Positions 33,345-41,859 of a stretch of 64,000 nt of DNA are shown piece by piece. The DNA lies in the NCBI GenBank assembly GCA_963803025.1, contig CAWDKZ010000018.1, forward strand, positions 1 through 64,000. The letters are read 5' to 3'. How positions within the stretch are numbered: position 1 is the first letter of the stretch; every line of letters starts with the position of its first letter. The notes under the pieces are model-generated. The model was not told the DNA's origin, did no database searches, and worked only from the letters and a program-made list of their open reading frames with translations. The stretch is from Bog-793 sp963803025. Lineage in GTDB: Bacteria; Actinomycetota; Acidimicrobiia; Acidimicrobiales; Bog-793. Position numbers and translations under genes: made by a program.

Positions 33345-34438
33345 GTCCCCGCCGCGACATCCCCGTCGACCGCGAGCAAGCGCTGCGGCCCGTGGCGCGC
33401 TTCGCCGACGAGCCTGAAGAGGCGCTCGAGGCCGGCCTGCGGCCCCGTCGGCTCGCCGAGTTCGTCGGGCAGACCCGCGTGAAGGAGCACCTCGCGATCG
33501 TCCTCGAGGCGGCGCGGCGCCGCAACCAGTGCGTCGACCACCTCCTTTTCGCCGGACCGCCCGGGCTCGGCAAGACGACGCTCGCCGGCATCGTCGCCGG
33601 CGAGATGGGCGCCGGCCTGCGGGTGACCTCAGGGGCGGCACTGCAACGGGGCGGCGACCTCGCGGCGATCCTCGCCGGACTGCAGCCGGGTGACGTGCTC
33701 TTCATCGACGAGATCCACCGGCTCGCGCCACCGGTCGAGGAGATCCTCTACCCGGCCATGGAGGACTTCCAGATCGACATCGTGATCGGCAAGGGACCGA
33801 CGGCGCGCTCGGTCCGCCTCGACGTGCCCCAGTTCACGCTCGTCGGCGCGACGACGCGCACCGGTCTCGTCACCGGGCCCTTGCGCGACCGGTTCGGCTT
33901 CGTGACGCGGCTCGAGCACTACGCGCCGGACGAGCTTGAGGAGATCGTGCGCCGCACGGGCAATCTCCTCGCCGTCGAGTGCGCCCCCGAAGGCGCCGCC
34001 GAGATCGCGCGCCGCGCCCGCGGCACGCCGCGACTGGCGATCCGGCTCCTGCGCCGGGTGCGCGACTTCGTCGAGGTGCGCGGCGAGGGCGTCATCACCC
34101 TCGAGGCGGCCCGGGCGGGCTGTGACGTGTTCGGCATCGACGAGCAGGGTCTCGACCGCCTCGACCGCCAGATCCTCGAGGTGCTCTGCATCCGTTTCGC
34201 CGGCCGTCCCGTCGGGTTGACGACGCTCGCCGTGAGCGTCGGCGAGGAGCCCGAGACGATCGAGGACGTCTACGAGCCGTATCTGCTCCAGGCGGGTTTC
34301 GTCATGCGCACGCCGCGCGGCCGGATCGCGGCCCCTGCCGCCTGGCTGCATCTCGGGCTCCCCGTGCCACCCGTCGACATCGAGCCCGGCGCACCACCGG
34401 AACGCGACGAGGAGGCGTCGACCTTGTTCGACTCCTGA
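33341..34438 (+). CDS. ruvB: Holliday junction branch-migration ATPase RuvB
   Basis: 365 residues. Walker A is AGPPGLGKTTLA, Walker B LFIDEIHRL, sensor 1 GATTRTG, and the arginine finger lies in LRDRFGF. The C-terminal winged-helix domain has IEDVYEPYLLQAGFVMRTPRGR. RuvB hexamers drive branch migration. The ATG at 33341 overlaps the ruvA stop; the longer open frame upstream is a shadow of ruvA. Confidence 0.96.
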   Translation: MSPRRDIPVDREQALRPVARFADEPEEALEAGLRPRRLAEFVGQTRVKEHLAIVLEAARRRNQCVDHLLFAGPPGLGKTTLAGIVAGEMGAGLRVTSGAALQRGGDLAAILAGLQPGDVLFIDEIHRLAPPVEEILYPAMEDFQIDIVIGKGPTARSVRLDVPQFTLVGATTRTGLVTGPLRDRFGFVTRLEHYAPDELEEIVRRTGNLLAVECAPEGAAEIARRARGTPRLAIRLLRRVRDFVEVRGEGVITLEAARAGCDVFGIDEQGLDRLDRQILEVLCIRFAGRPVGLTTLAVSVGEEPETIEDVYEPYLLQAGFVMRTPRGRIAAPAAWLHLGLPVPPVDIEPGAPPERDEEASTLFDS

Positions 34439-34522
34439 CGGTCCGGCGAAGCGGCGCAGCTTCCGGGCCCAGGTCCGCGACTACAGTGCGAGGCGCCCTC
34501 CTACCGAGACAACGGGTGTCCC

Positions 34523-34967
34523 ATGCCGACAGAGATGATCAACGCCCTTCCCGTGCTGCACGCTCTCGTGTTCGCCGCGGCCGCGAAGAAGACGAGCAGC
34601 TCGGGGATCTTGCTCTTCCTCCTCCTCATCCTCGCAGTCGGGGCCTTTCTGTTCATCCGCCCGCAACGCCGGCGCCGAGCGCGACATGGTCGCCCAGCAA
34701 CGGGCGATCTCGGTCGGCGACGAGGTGATCACCGCCGCCGGCATCGTCGGTCGCGTGCAGTCGATGAACGACGACCGCGTGCGCATCGAGGTCGCGCCGG
34801 GCACCTCGATCGAGATCGTCCGCCGGGCGATCGGCCAGCGCGTCATCCCCCGCGACGTGCCCCCCTGGGGGGGCCCGAGCGGCGGTCAGTGGAACTTCCC
34901 CGCGTCCTCGGACGGTCCCGACCACCACGAAGAGCCTCCGACCGGCAACACGGGGGGTTCCGCGTAG
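34523..34967 (+). pseudogene. yajC: YajC-like preprotein translocase subunit, frameshifted
   Basis: From the ATG at 34523 the frame gives a signal-anchor helix, ILLFLLLILAVGAFLFIRPQRRR, typical of YajC. At about 34675-34685 the reading continues only in the +1 frame as ERDMVAQQRAISVGDEVITAAGIVGRV, the conserved soluble part of YajC. The two halves are exactly complementary, so one base appears extra in a GC-rich stretch of CGC/CGG repeats. It may be a true mutation or a sequencing error. Its reconstructed stop touches the secD GTG. YajC binds SecDF but is not essential in most bacteria. Confidence 0.75.
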
Positions 34968-36533
34968 GTGGGTCGCCGCCGTCTGCTCGCGAGCGTCGGG
35001 CTGACGAGCCTCCTGTGTTTCGGGATGCTCGCGCTCGCTGTCGGGCTCAGCTGGTCCCCGCACCTCGGACTGGACCTCGAGGGCGGGCTCTCCGTCGTCT
35101 ATACGCCGAACCAAAAGGTCTCCGCGGCGACGTTGCAGAACGCGGCGAACATCATGATCGAGCGCGCCGACGCGCTCGGCGTCACCCAGCCGAACATCAC
35201 GACCCAGGGCAACGAGATCATCGTGCAGATGCCGGGCGTGAAGAACCCGAAACGGATCCTCTCCATCATCGGCACGACGGCGCAGCTGTACTTCCGGCCG
35301 GTCCTCTGCGGCGCGCCGGCGTATACGGGGGCGACGACGACCAAGGCCGCGACAAAACCGACAAAGGGTGCAAAACCCAGCAAGGGGGACAAGTCCGCCG
35401 CGAACTCGAAGGCGGTCCCGTATCGGATCCCCCCGAGCTGCTCCACGCCCTACCTGTACACCTCGGCGTACTACAGCTCGGCCGGGGGCGGGTCCTACGA
35501 CCCCGGACCCTACGCCGTCGACCCCGCCTACGCGAGCTACCCGAGCACGCCGATCACCCTCGACGAAAAGTACCGGAACGACATCGTCATCTTCCCGGCC
35601 GGGACGATGGCTGACGCCGACCGCTACGTCCTCGGGCCCGCGCTCGCGAACGGCACGATCATCAAGTCCGCCTTCGCCACGCTCAGCCAGACCGGGCAGT
35701 GGGAGGTCGAGTTCTCCCTCACCGGCCCCGGCACGACGGCTTTCAACAAGATCGCGACAACCTACTACCACGCGCTCGTCGCCAACGACCTCGACGGGGA
35801 CATCGTCTCGGCGCCGCTCATTCTGGCGACGAGCTTCCCCGGCAGCGGCCAGATCACCGGGAACTTCAATCAGTCGAGCGCGAACGCCCTCGCCCTCGAC
35901 CTCAACTACGGCTCGCTGCCCGTGCAGCTGACGCCCCAGACCTCGCAGGCGGTGTCGCCGAGCCTCGGCAAGTCCTCGCTGCACGCCGGTTTGCTCGCCG
36001 GTCTGCTCGGGCTGCTGCTCGTCATGATGTACACGATCTTTTACTACCGGGCGCTCGGCGTGGTCGTCGTCGCCGGCCTCGTCACGACGGCGGCCTTCCT
36101 CTACGGGTTTATCTCGATGCTCAGCGCCTCGTCGTTCGGGCTCACCCTCGACCTGTCGGGCGTGACCGGCCTCATCGTCTCGGTCGGAATCACTGTCGAC
36201 TCCTACGTCGTGTACTTCGAACGACTGAAAGACGAAGTGCGGGCCGGCAAATCGGTCCGGGCGTCGGTCGACAAGGGCTTCCGCGCCGCCTACCGCACGA
36301 TCCTTTCCGCGGACGCCGTCTCGTTCCTCGGCGCGCTCGTCCTGTGGTGGCTCTCGGTCGGCGCGGTACGAGGCTTCGCCTTCATGCTCGGCCTGTCGAC
36401 GCTCGTCGACGTGGCGACGGCGTACCTGTTCACCCGCCCGCTCGTCATCCTGCTCGGCCGCAACCGGATCATTGCCAGCGCGCGCCACTTCGGCATCGCC
36501 CGCGGCCTCGCCACCGTCGAGCAAACCGCATGA
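34968..36533 (+). CDS. secD: Protein translocase subunit SecD
   Basis: 521 residues from a GTG immediately after the yajC stop. Family hallmarks are the first helix, LGLDLEGGLSVVY (D1 motif), ITTQGNEIIVQMPGVKNP and the membrane domain with GLIVSVGITVDSYVVYFERLKDEVRAGKS. SecD uses the proton gradient to help release exported proteins on the outer face. A Lys/Ala/Thr-rich and Tyr/Ser-rich segment of about 80 residues (about 125-205) interrupts the periplasmic-type domain. The stop overlaps the secF ATG. Confidence 0.94.
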   Translation: MGRRRLLASVGLTSLLCFGMLALAVGLSWSPHLGLDLEGGLSVVYTPNQKVSAATLQNAANIMIERADALGVTQPNITTQGNEIIVQMPGVKNPKRILSIIGTTAQLYFRPVLCGAPAYTGATTTKAATKPTKGAKPSKGDKSAANSKAVPYRIPPSCSTPYLYTSAYYSSAGGGSYDPGPYAVDPAYASYPSTPITLDEKYRNDIVIFPAGTMADADRYVLGPALANGTIIKSAFATLSQTGQWEVEFSLTGPGTTAFNKIATTYYHALVANDLDGDIVSAPLILATSFPGSGQITGNFNQSSANALALDLNYGSLPVQLTPQTSQAVSPSLGKSSLHAGLLAGLLGLLLVMMYTIFYYRALGVVVVAGLVTTAAFLYGFISMLSASSFGLTLDLSGVTGLIVSVGITVDSYVVYFERLKDEVRAGKSVRASVDKGFRAAYRTILSADAVSFLGALVLWWLSVGAVRGFAFMLGLSTLVDVATAYLFTRPLVILLGRNRIIASARHFGIARGLATVEQTA

Positions 36534-38017
36534 GCCCGGAGCGGATCCTCCCCGGCTCGGCGGGGTCGCAACCCGAACCGGGTCGCGACGCCGGGCCCTT
36601 CCCCCCGCCTTTCACCCCACCGGTCGAGGAGTCCACCGAGGTTCCCGCCCCCGCTCCGGCCGACGAGCCCCCCGCGGCCGTCGCGCCGCCGACCAGCGGG
36701 CAAGCGGCCCCGCAACCCGCCCCCGGGCCTGCGGCGGCCGCAGCGCCGGGCCGGCAGAAGAAGGCGCACGGCCCGTTGCGGCGTCTCTACTTCGGTGAGA
36801 CACGCTTCGACTTCGTCCGCCGCCGCAGATGGTGGTTCGCGCTCTCCTGCGTCGTCATCCTGTCGGGGGTCGTCTCGCTCGCGACGCGCGGGCTCAACCT
36901 CGACATCGAGTTCGCCGGCGGGAATGCCTGGATCGTGCAGATCTCGAAGGTCCCCATCTCGGTCACGGCGGCGCGCAACGCGATCGCGCCGTACGGCCTC
37001 GCCGGGGCGACGATCACGCAGCTCGGCACCCCGCCGAAAACCCTCGAGGTCGAGGCGAAGCTGCCAAAGGGTCAGACGACGCAGCAGTCGAACGCGCTCC
37101 AGGCGGACGTGAGCAACACCCTCGCCAGACTCGCCCACGTCAACCCCGCCGCGGTGAACGTGGAGCATGTCGGACCCGCGTGGGGCAGACAGATCACGAA
37201 CAAGGCGCTCGAAGCGTTGATCGTCTTCTTCATCCTCGTCAGCGTCTACATCTCGATCTTCTTCGAGTGGCGGATGGCGCTCGCGGCGATCCTCGCGATG
37301 TTCCACGACATCCTCGTGACCGTCGGCGTGTACTCGCTCGTCGGCTTCGACGTGACACCGGACACCGTCGTCGCCTTCCTCACGATCCTCGGATACTCCC
37401 TCTACGACACGATCGTCGTGTTCGACCGCGTCCGCGACAACGCCCACCACCTCGCCCAGCGCGACCGGATCGTGTTCTCCGACCTCATCAACCTCTCGAT
37501 GAACCAGACGCTGGCGCGCTCGCTCAACACCTCGCTCGTCGCCATCCTGCCGATCCTCTCCGTGCTCGTGTTCGGCGCGCAGATTCTCGGTGCGACGACA
37601 CTGCAGTACTTCGGCCTCGCGCTCCTCATCGGGCTCACGACCGGCGCTTACTCGTCGATCTTCATCGCCTCGCCGCTCGTGGCGATGATGAAAGAGCGCG
37701 AGCCCCACTACCGCCAGCTGACCGAGCGCCTCCACAACCGGGGGATCGACCGGGTGCTCCTCAGCCCGGCCGCCGTCGCGGCCGGCGCCCTCGGGCTCGA
37801 GCTGCCAGCGCCGGCCGGCCGGCGCTCCATGCTCATCCCCGCCGTCGCCCGCCGGACCGCCGCCTCCCCCCGGCGCGTCGAGCCCCCGGTCACGCCGGGG
37901 GAGCCCGGCCCGGCCGCGGCCCCGCCCCCGGCCCGCCCGACCGGACCGCCCAGGCCGGCGAGGCCGAACAGGACGAGGCCGGCCGCGCGCCGCCGTCGCA
38001 AAGGAGGCCGGCGCTGA
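36530..38017 (+). CDS. secF: Protein translocase subunit SecF
   Basis: 495 residues, long for SecF (about 300-400). The first ~85 residues are Pro/Ala-rich and probably disordered in the cytoplasm. The core has LNLDIEFAGGNAWIVQ, then NVEHVGPAWGRQITNKAL and the membrane domain with FLTILGYSLYDTIVVFDRVRDN and LSMNQTLARSLNTSLVAILPIL. The C-terminal ~70 residues are Pro/Arg-rich. SecDF forms one complex with SecYEG. The stop TGA overlaps the proposed CTG start of serS. Confidence 0.94.
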   Translation: MSPERILPGSAGSQPEPGRDAGPFPPPFTPPVEESTEVPAPAPADEPPAAVAPPTSGQAAPQPAPGPAAAAAPGRQKKAHGPLRRLYFGETRFDFVRRRRWWFALSCVVILSGVVSLATRGLNLDIEFAGGNAWIVQISKVPISVTAARNAIAPYGLAGATITQLGTPPKTLEVEAKLPKGQTTQQSNALQADVSNTLARLAHVNPAAVNVEHVGPAWGRQITNKALEALIVFFILVSVYISIFFEWRMALAAILAMFHDILVTVGVYSLVGFDVTPDTVVAFLTILGYSLYDTIVVFDRVRDNAHHLAQRDRIVFSDLINLSMNQTLARSLNTSLVAILPILSVLVFGAQILGATTLQYFGLALLIGLTTGAYSSIFIASPLVAMMKEREPHYRQLTERLHNRGIDRVLLSPAAVAAGALGLELPAPAGRRSMLIPAVARRTAASPRRVEPPVTPGEPGPAAAPPPARPTGPPRPARPNRTRPAARRRRKGGRR

Positions 38018-39246
38018 TCGACGTCCACCTGGCGCGCGCAGAGCCCGACCGTCTGCGGGCCGCGCTCGGCCGCAAGGGCGCCGCTGCGCTCTTCGACGAG
38101 TTCTTGGAGATCGACCGCGCCTGGCGGCTCGAGGCCGCCGAGGTCGAGCGGCTGCGGGCCGCGACGAAGCCGAAGGGACGGCCGGACGACGCCGCCCGCC
38201 GGGCACTCGGGGCCGCGAAGAAGGAGCTGAAGTCCGCCGAGGAGGCGGTCGCGGCCACCGCGGCGCGACGCGACGACCTGCTCGCCAGGATCCCCAACCC
38301 GCCCGACGCGAGCGCCCCCGACGGCCAGACGGACGAAGACGCCATCGAGCTGCGGCGCGTTGGTACGCCGCCGGTCTTCTCCTTCGAGCCGCGGGACCAC
38401 CTCAGGCTCGGCTCCTTCGCCGTCGACAAGGCGGCACAGCTCTCGGGGGCGCGCTTTGCCTACCGGATCGGCGACGTCGCCCTCGTCGAGCTCGCGCTGT
38501 ACCGCTACGCCCTCGAGTGCGCGCTGGCGCACGGCTTCACCCCGGTCCTGCCGCCGGTCCTCGTGCGCGAGGCGGCGATGTTCGGGACCGGCTTCCTGCC
38601 TACTGACGAAGCCAACCTCTACCGCGTCGAGCCGGACGACCTCTACCTCACCGGGACCTCGGAGGTCGCGCTCGCGGGCCTGCACGCCGGCGAGATCCTC
38701 GAGGCCGAATCCCTGCCGCGGCGGTACACCGGCTACTCGACGTGCTTCCGCCGCGAGGCCGGCGCCGCCGGCAAGGACACCCACGGCATCTTCCGCGTCC
38801 ACCAGTTCGACAAGGTGGAGATGTTCGTCTTCGCGACGCCCGAGGCGTCAGCCGCCGAGCACGAGCTGATTCTCGCCATTGAAGAGGAGATCATCGGCGG
38901 GCTCGGCCTCGCCTACCGGGTCGTGAACATCGCCGCGGGGGACCTCGGTCCCTCGGCGACGAAGAAGTACGACATCGAGGGGTGGATCCCGAGCCAGGCC
39001 CGCTACCGCGAACTCACGTCGTGCTCGAACACGACCGACTACCAGGCCCGCCGGTTGAACATCCGCGTCCGCGGCGCGGGCGAGCTGCGCGCCCTCCACA
39101 CCCTCAACGGCACGGCGATCACGGCGCGTTCGCTCATCGCGCTCCTCGAGACGTTCCAGTGCGCCGACGGCTCCGTCGTCGTGCCCGAAGTCCTCGTCGC
39201 GTGCGGCGCGCCGGCGAGGATCGCGGCGAGCGACCCGGGGGGCTAA
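38014..39246 (+). CDS. serS: Seryl-tRNA synthetase, apparent CTG start
   Basis: 410 residues when started at CTG 38014, giving LIDVHLARAEPDRLRAAL, the normal beginning of SerRS. AAAGGAGG lies 6 nt upstream and the CTG overlaps the secF stop as CTGA. No ATG, GTG or TTG occurs in frame nearby; the next usable one would remove conserved residues. The coiled-coil tRNA-binding arm spans about residues 30-95. Class II motifs are visible: motif 2 in STCFRREAGAAGKDTHGIFRVHQFDKVE and motif 3 in NGTAITARSLIALLETFQ. An ATC start at 38017 is the other possibility. Confidence 0.92.
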   Translation: MIDVHLARAEPDRLRAALGRKGAAALFDEFLEIDRAWRLEAAEVERLRAATKPKGRPDDAARRALGAAKKELKSAEEAVAATAARRDDLLARIPNPPDASAPDGQTDEDAIELRRVGTPPVFSFEPRDHLRLGSFAVDKAAQLSGARFAYRIGDVALVELALYRYALECALAHGFTPVLPPVLVREAAMFGTGFLPTDEANLYRVEPDDLYLTGTSEVALAGLHAGEILEAESLPRRYTGYSTCFRREAGAAGKDTHGIFRVHQFDKVEMFVFATPEASAAEHELILAIEEEIIGGLGLAYRVVNIAAGDLGPSATKKYDIEGWIPSQARYRELTSCSNTTDYQARRLNIRVRGAGELRALHTLNGTAITARSLIALLETFQCADGSVVVPEVLVACGAPARIAASDPGG

Positions 39247-40073
39247 CCCGGCCCGAGCCGGTGGAGCGGCCCGGCACCGTGCCCGAGGCGGCCGCGCGCC
39301 GAGCGCTCGAGCGACGCCGTGACGAAGCGCTTGGCGGCGGTGGCGGCCTCGACGACGCCGAGTCCCGTGGCGAGGTACGCCGCCAGTGCCGCCGAGAGCG
39401 TGCAGCCCGTGCCGTGGACGTTGCGGGTCACGACCCACGGGGCGCGCAGCCAGGTGAGCTCACCCTCGTAGCACAGGACGTCGGCGGCCTCCTCCCCCCG
39501 GCGGTGCCCGCCCTTCACGAGGGCGGCCCCGGCGCCGAGGCGGCAGAGCCTGCGCGCCGCGTCGGCCATCGCCTCCTCGTCTCGGACCCGCCGGCCGAGC
39601 AGCACCTCGGCCTCGGCGAGATTCGGCGTCACGACGTGCGCATGGGGGAGGAGCCGGCGGTAGGCGGCGGGGGCGTCGCCGGCGATGAGCGGCGACCCGG
39701 AGGAGGCGATCATCACCGGGTCGACGACGAGCCGCGGCAGCTCGCCGGCGCCGGCGCGGGCGGCGACCGTCTCGACGATGCCGGTCGTGGCGAGCATGCC
39801 GGTCTTGGCGGCGGCGATCGTGAAGTCCTCGAGCACCGCGTCGAGCTGGGCGTCGACGAAGGCGGGTGTCATGATCTCCACGGCGCGCACCGCCTGGGTG
39901 TTCTGGGCGGTGACCGCCGTCACGACGAGCGCCCCGAACACCCCGAGCGCGGCAAAGGTCTTCAGGTCGGCGGCGATGCCGGCCCCGCCGCCCGAATCGG
40001 TGCCCGCGATCGTGAGCACGACCGGCGGCGGGTCGTCCCCGCCCGGCGGGTGGGCGTCAACGGCCGTCGTCAT
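39243..40073 (-). CDS. thiD: Hydroxymethylpyrimidine (phosphate) kinase
   Basis: 276 residues of the ribokinase fold. VLTIAGTDSGGGAGIAADLKTF at the N-terminus is diagnostic of ThiD; VVDPVMIASSGSPL and the anion-hole region NVHGTGCTLSAALAAYLA follow. ThiD phosphorylates HMP twice, giving HMP-PP for ThiE (10737-11375). No TPP riboswitch precedes it; instead a TAGGAT box lies 6 nt upstream of the ATG. Its stop codon interlocks with that of serS on the other strand (shared CTAA). Confidence 0.94.
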   Translation of the reverse strand: MTTAVDAHPPGGDDPPPVVLTIAGTDSGGGAGIAADLKTFAALGVFGALVVTAVTAQNTQAVRAVEIMTPAFVDAQLDAVLEDFTIAAAKTGMLATTGIVETVAARAGAGELPRLVVDPVMIASSGSPLIAGDAPAAYRRLLPHAHVVTPNLAEAEVLLGRRVRDEEAMADAARRLCRLGAGAALVKGGHRRGEEAADVLCYEGELTWLRAPWVVTRNVHGTGCTLSAALAAYLATGLGVVEAATAAKRFVTASLERSARGRLGHGAGPLHRLGPG

Positions 40074-40079
40074 CGCGCC

Positions 40080-40085
40080 ATCCTA
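40080..40085 (-). promoter_or_regulatory. -10-like TAGGAT before thiD
   Basis: On the minus strand TAGGAT ends 6 nt before the thiD ATG, fitting a leaderless transcript. Confidence 0.45.
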
Positions 40086-40172
40086 CGGCCGCACCGCTGA
40101 GATTCCCGGGTGCGGCGCGCCCTCCGGCCCCGCCGCCCGGTACGGTGAGGCCGCCCCGACGGAAGGAGGACG

Positions 40173-40364
40173 GTGCCCGACGAACGCATCGCCGAGATCT
40201 GCTCGGACCTCGCCTCGCTCGTCGAACGCCTCGACGAGCTCGCGCTCGAGGCCCTGCGGGACGCGGTCGACCAGGGCGCGACCGCCCGGCCCGAGCTCGA
40301 GCGGCGCCTCGTGCGCGCCCGCAACGCCCTGGAAAGGGCGCGGCACGTGCTCGAGGCGGGTTGA
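40173..40364 (+). CDS. Small conserved helical protein
   Basis: 63 residues from a GTG with GGAAGGAGG upstream. The sequence is almost all amphipathic helix (EICSDLASLVERLDELALEALRDAV, then ELERRLVRARNALERARHVL), so it probably forms a helical hairpin or coiled coil. Similar small proteins occur in actinobacteria, but no function is known to me. It is divergent from thiD and about 50 bp before the cupin gene on the same strand. Confidence 0.65.
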   Translation: MPDERIAEICSDLASLVERLDELALEALRDAVDQGATARPELERRLVRARNALERARHVLEAG

Positions 40365-40411
40365 CCCGGCACCGCTCGCCCGCGCGGCGGGGGAGCGGCC
40401 ATGATGGGGCG

Positions 40412-40777
40412 ATGGGACACCGCGAGCACGACGAACGCCCCTGGGGCCACTACACCGTCCTCGAGGTCGCGGCGGACCACAAGGTGAAGACGCTCCTCGT
40501 CTACCCCGGCAAGCGCCTCAGCTACCAGCGCCACCGCCACCGCGGCGAGCACTGGTTCGTCGTACGGGGCACGGGCAAGGTCACTCTCGACGGGGTCGAC
40601 CACGCCGTGCGGCCCGGAACGGCGGTCGACGTGCCGGTCGGCACGGCCCATCGCATCGAGAACACCGGCGAGGTCGACCTCGTCATCATCGAGATCCAGC
40701 GCGGCGAGTCGTTCGACGAGGACGACATCGTGCGGCTCGAGGACGATTTCGGGCGGGCCGGGACACCGGCCGATTAG
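40412..40777 (+). CDS. Cupin protein, mannose-6-phosphate isomerase type II-like
   Basis: 121 residues. After DERPWGHYTVLEVA come the cupin motifs: YQRHRHRGEHWFVVRGTGKVTLDG (metal-binding His and Glu) and VDVPVGTAHRIENTGEVDLVIIEIQRG. This is the stand-alone version of the C-terminal domain of ManC/AlgA, which interconverts mannose and fructose 6-phosphates. It could supply mannose-6-phosphate for GDP-mannose used by PimA. Isomerase activity is inferred from the family. Its stop interlocks with that of the convergent LOG gene. Confidence 0.85.
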   Translation: MGHREHDERPWGHYTVLEVAADHKVKTLLVYPGKRLSYQRHRHRGEHWFVVRGTGKVTLDGVDHAVRPGTAVDVPVGTAHRIENTGEVDLVIIEIQRGESFDEDDIVRLEDDFGRAGTPAD

Positions 40778-41859
40778 CTGCGCGACGGGGTCGACACCCC
40801 CGGGGGGGTGAGGGCGTTCAGGGCGTCGATGAGCTGACGCAGCCGGCCGTGGTGGACCCGGTTGAACTCGAGCGCGATCCGCTGCAGTTCCAGGTGGTCG
40901 TTGCCGGAGCGCTCGACGGGGAACGCCCCGGTCCGCCAGATCCCCTTGTCCGAGCAGATGTCGGCGAACGTCGCGGAGAGCGAGGCGAGCTCGAGATCGC
41001 TCGGCGCGTAGCGCAGGCGGACCACCATCGCGTCGTTGACGAAGCGGCGCGAGTGGTAGTTGCGGTGGAAGTCGAGAATCTCGCGCACCGCCACGTCGAG
41101 GTCGTCAGTGATGCGGTAGAGCGCCCCCTCGACCGGGTCGGCGAAGCCCCGGCCGTACACCTCGGTCGTGACGAAGTCCTCCCAGCCGTGCCAGTAGCGC
41201 TCGCCCGGGCTGTCGACGAGGACGATGGGCGCCGGCTCGGCCTTGCCGGTCTGCAGCAGCGTCAGCAGCTCGAAGCACTCGTCGAGCGTCCCGAAACCGC
41301 CCGGCAGGACGAGAAACCCCGAGGACTCCTTGATCAGCATGAGCTTGCGCGTGAAGAAGTACTTCATCTCGACGAGTTTCGAGTTCTCGGCGATCCACTC
41401 GTTCGGCTCCGCCTCGCCGGGCAGGCGAATGTTCACGCCGATCGCCATCGCCTCTCCGGCACCCTCGTTGCCGGCGGCCATGATGCCCGGCCCGGCACCG
41501 GTGACGACCATCCAGCCGACGGCGGCGAAGCGGCCGGCGAGCTCCCGGGCGAGCTCGTAGGTGCGGTCGGACGACTCGGTGCGAGCCGAGCCGAAGATCG
41601 TCACCTTCCGCACGTCCCGGTACGGGGCGAACATCTGGAACGCCTCGGCCATCTCGCCGAGTGCGGCCCGTGCGAGTTTCAGGTCGAGCCGGCTCGCGTC
41701 CCCCTGCATGAGGTCGAGCGTCGCCAGCACGATCCCGCGCCCAACGTCCCGGTCGCGACTGACCCGGGCGGTGTCGAGGAAGGTCTCGACGAGCGCCGCG
41801 ACCTCGGGGCTCTCGGCGGTGGCGGCGCGCCCTCGCGTGCCGCGCCGGCTCGTGCTCAC
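40774..41859 (-). CDS. LOG-family (TIGR00730-type) Rossmann-fold protein
   Basis: 361 residues from a GTG. The nucleotide-monophosphate phosphoribohydrolase signature is LVLPGGFGTLDECFELL, with TGAGPGIMAAGNEGA upstream. Such proteins release a free base from nucleoside 5'-monophosphates; plant-type members activate cytokinins. The long version here, with ~90 residues before and ~120 after the core, is common in actinobacteria, where the substrate is uncertain. The GTG overlaps the fbiC stop (GTGA). The frame continues far upstream, but only as a shadow of fbiC. Confidence 0.87.
   Translation of the reverse strand: MSTSRRGTRGRAATAESPEVAALVETFLDTARVSRDRDVGRGIVLATLDLMQGDASRLDLKLARAALGEMAEAFQMFAPYRDVRKVTIFGSARTESSDRTYELARELAGRFAAVGWMVVTGAGPGIMAAGNEGAGEAMAIGVNIRLPGEAEPNEWIAENSKLVEMKYFFTRKLMLIKESSGFLVLPGGFGTLDECFELLTLLQTGKAEPAPIVLVDSPGERYWHGWEDFVTTEVYGRGFADPVEGALYRITDDLDVAVREILDFHRNYHSRRFVNDAMVVRLRYAPSDLELASLSATFADICSDKGIWRTGAFPVERSGNDHLELQRIALEFNRVHHGRLRQLIDALNALTPPGVSTPSRS

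Noticed and set aside
34653..36524. 623-codon minus-strand frame
   Set aside because: Antisense shadow of secD and part of yajC.
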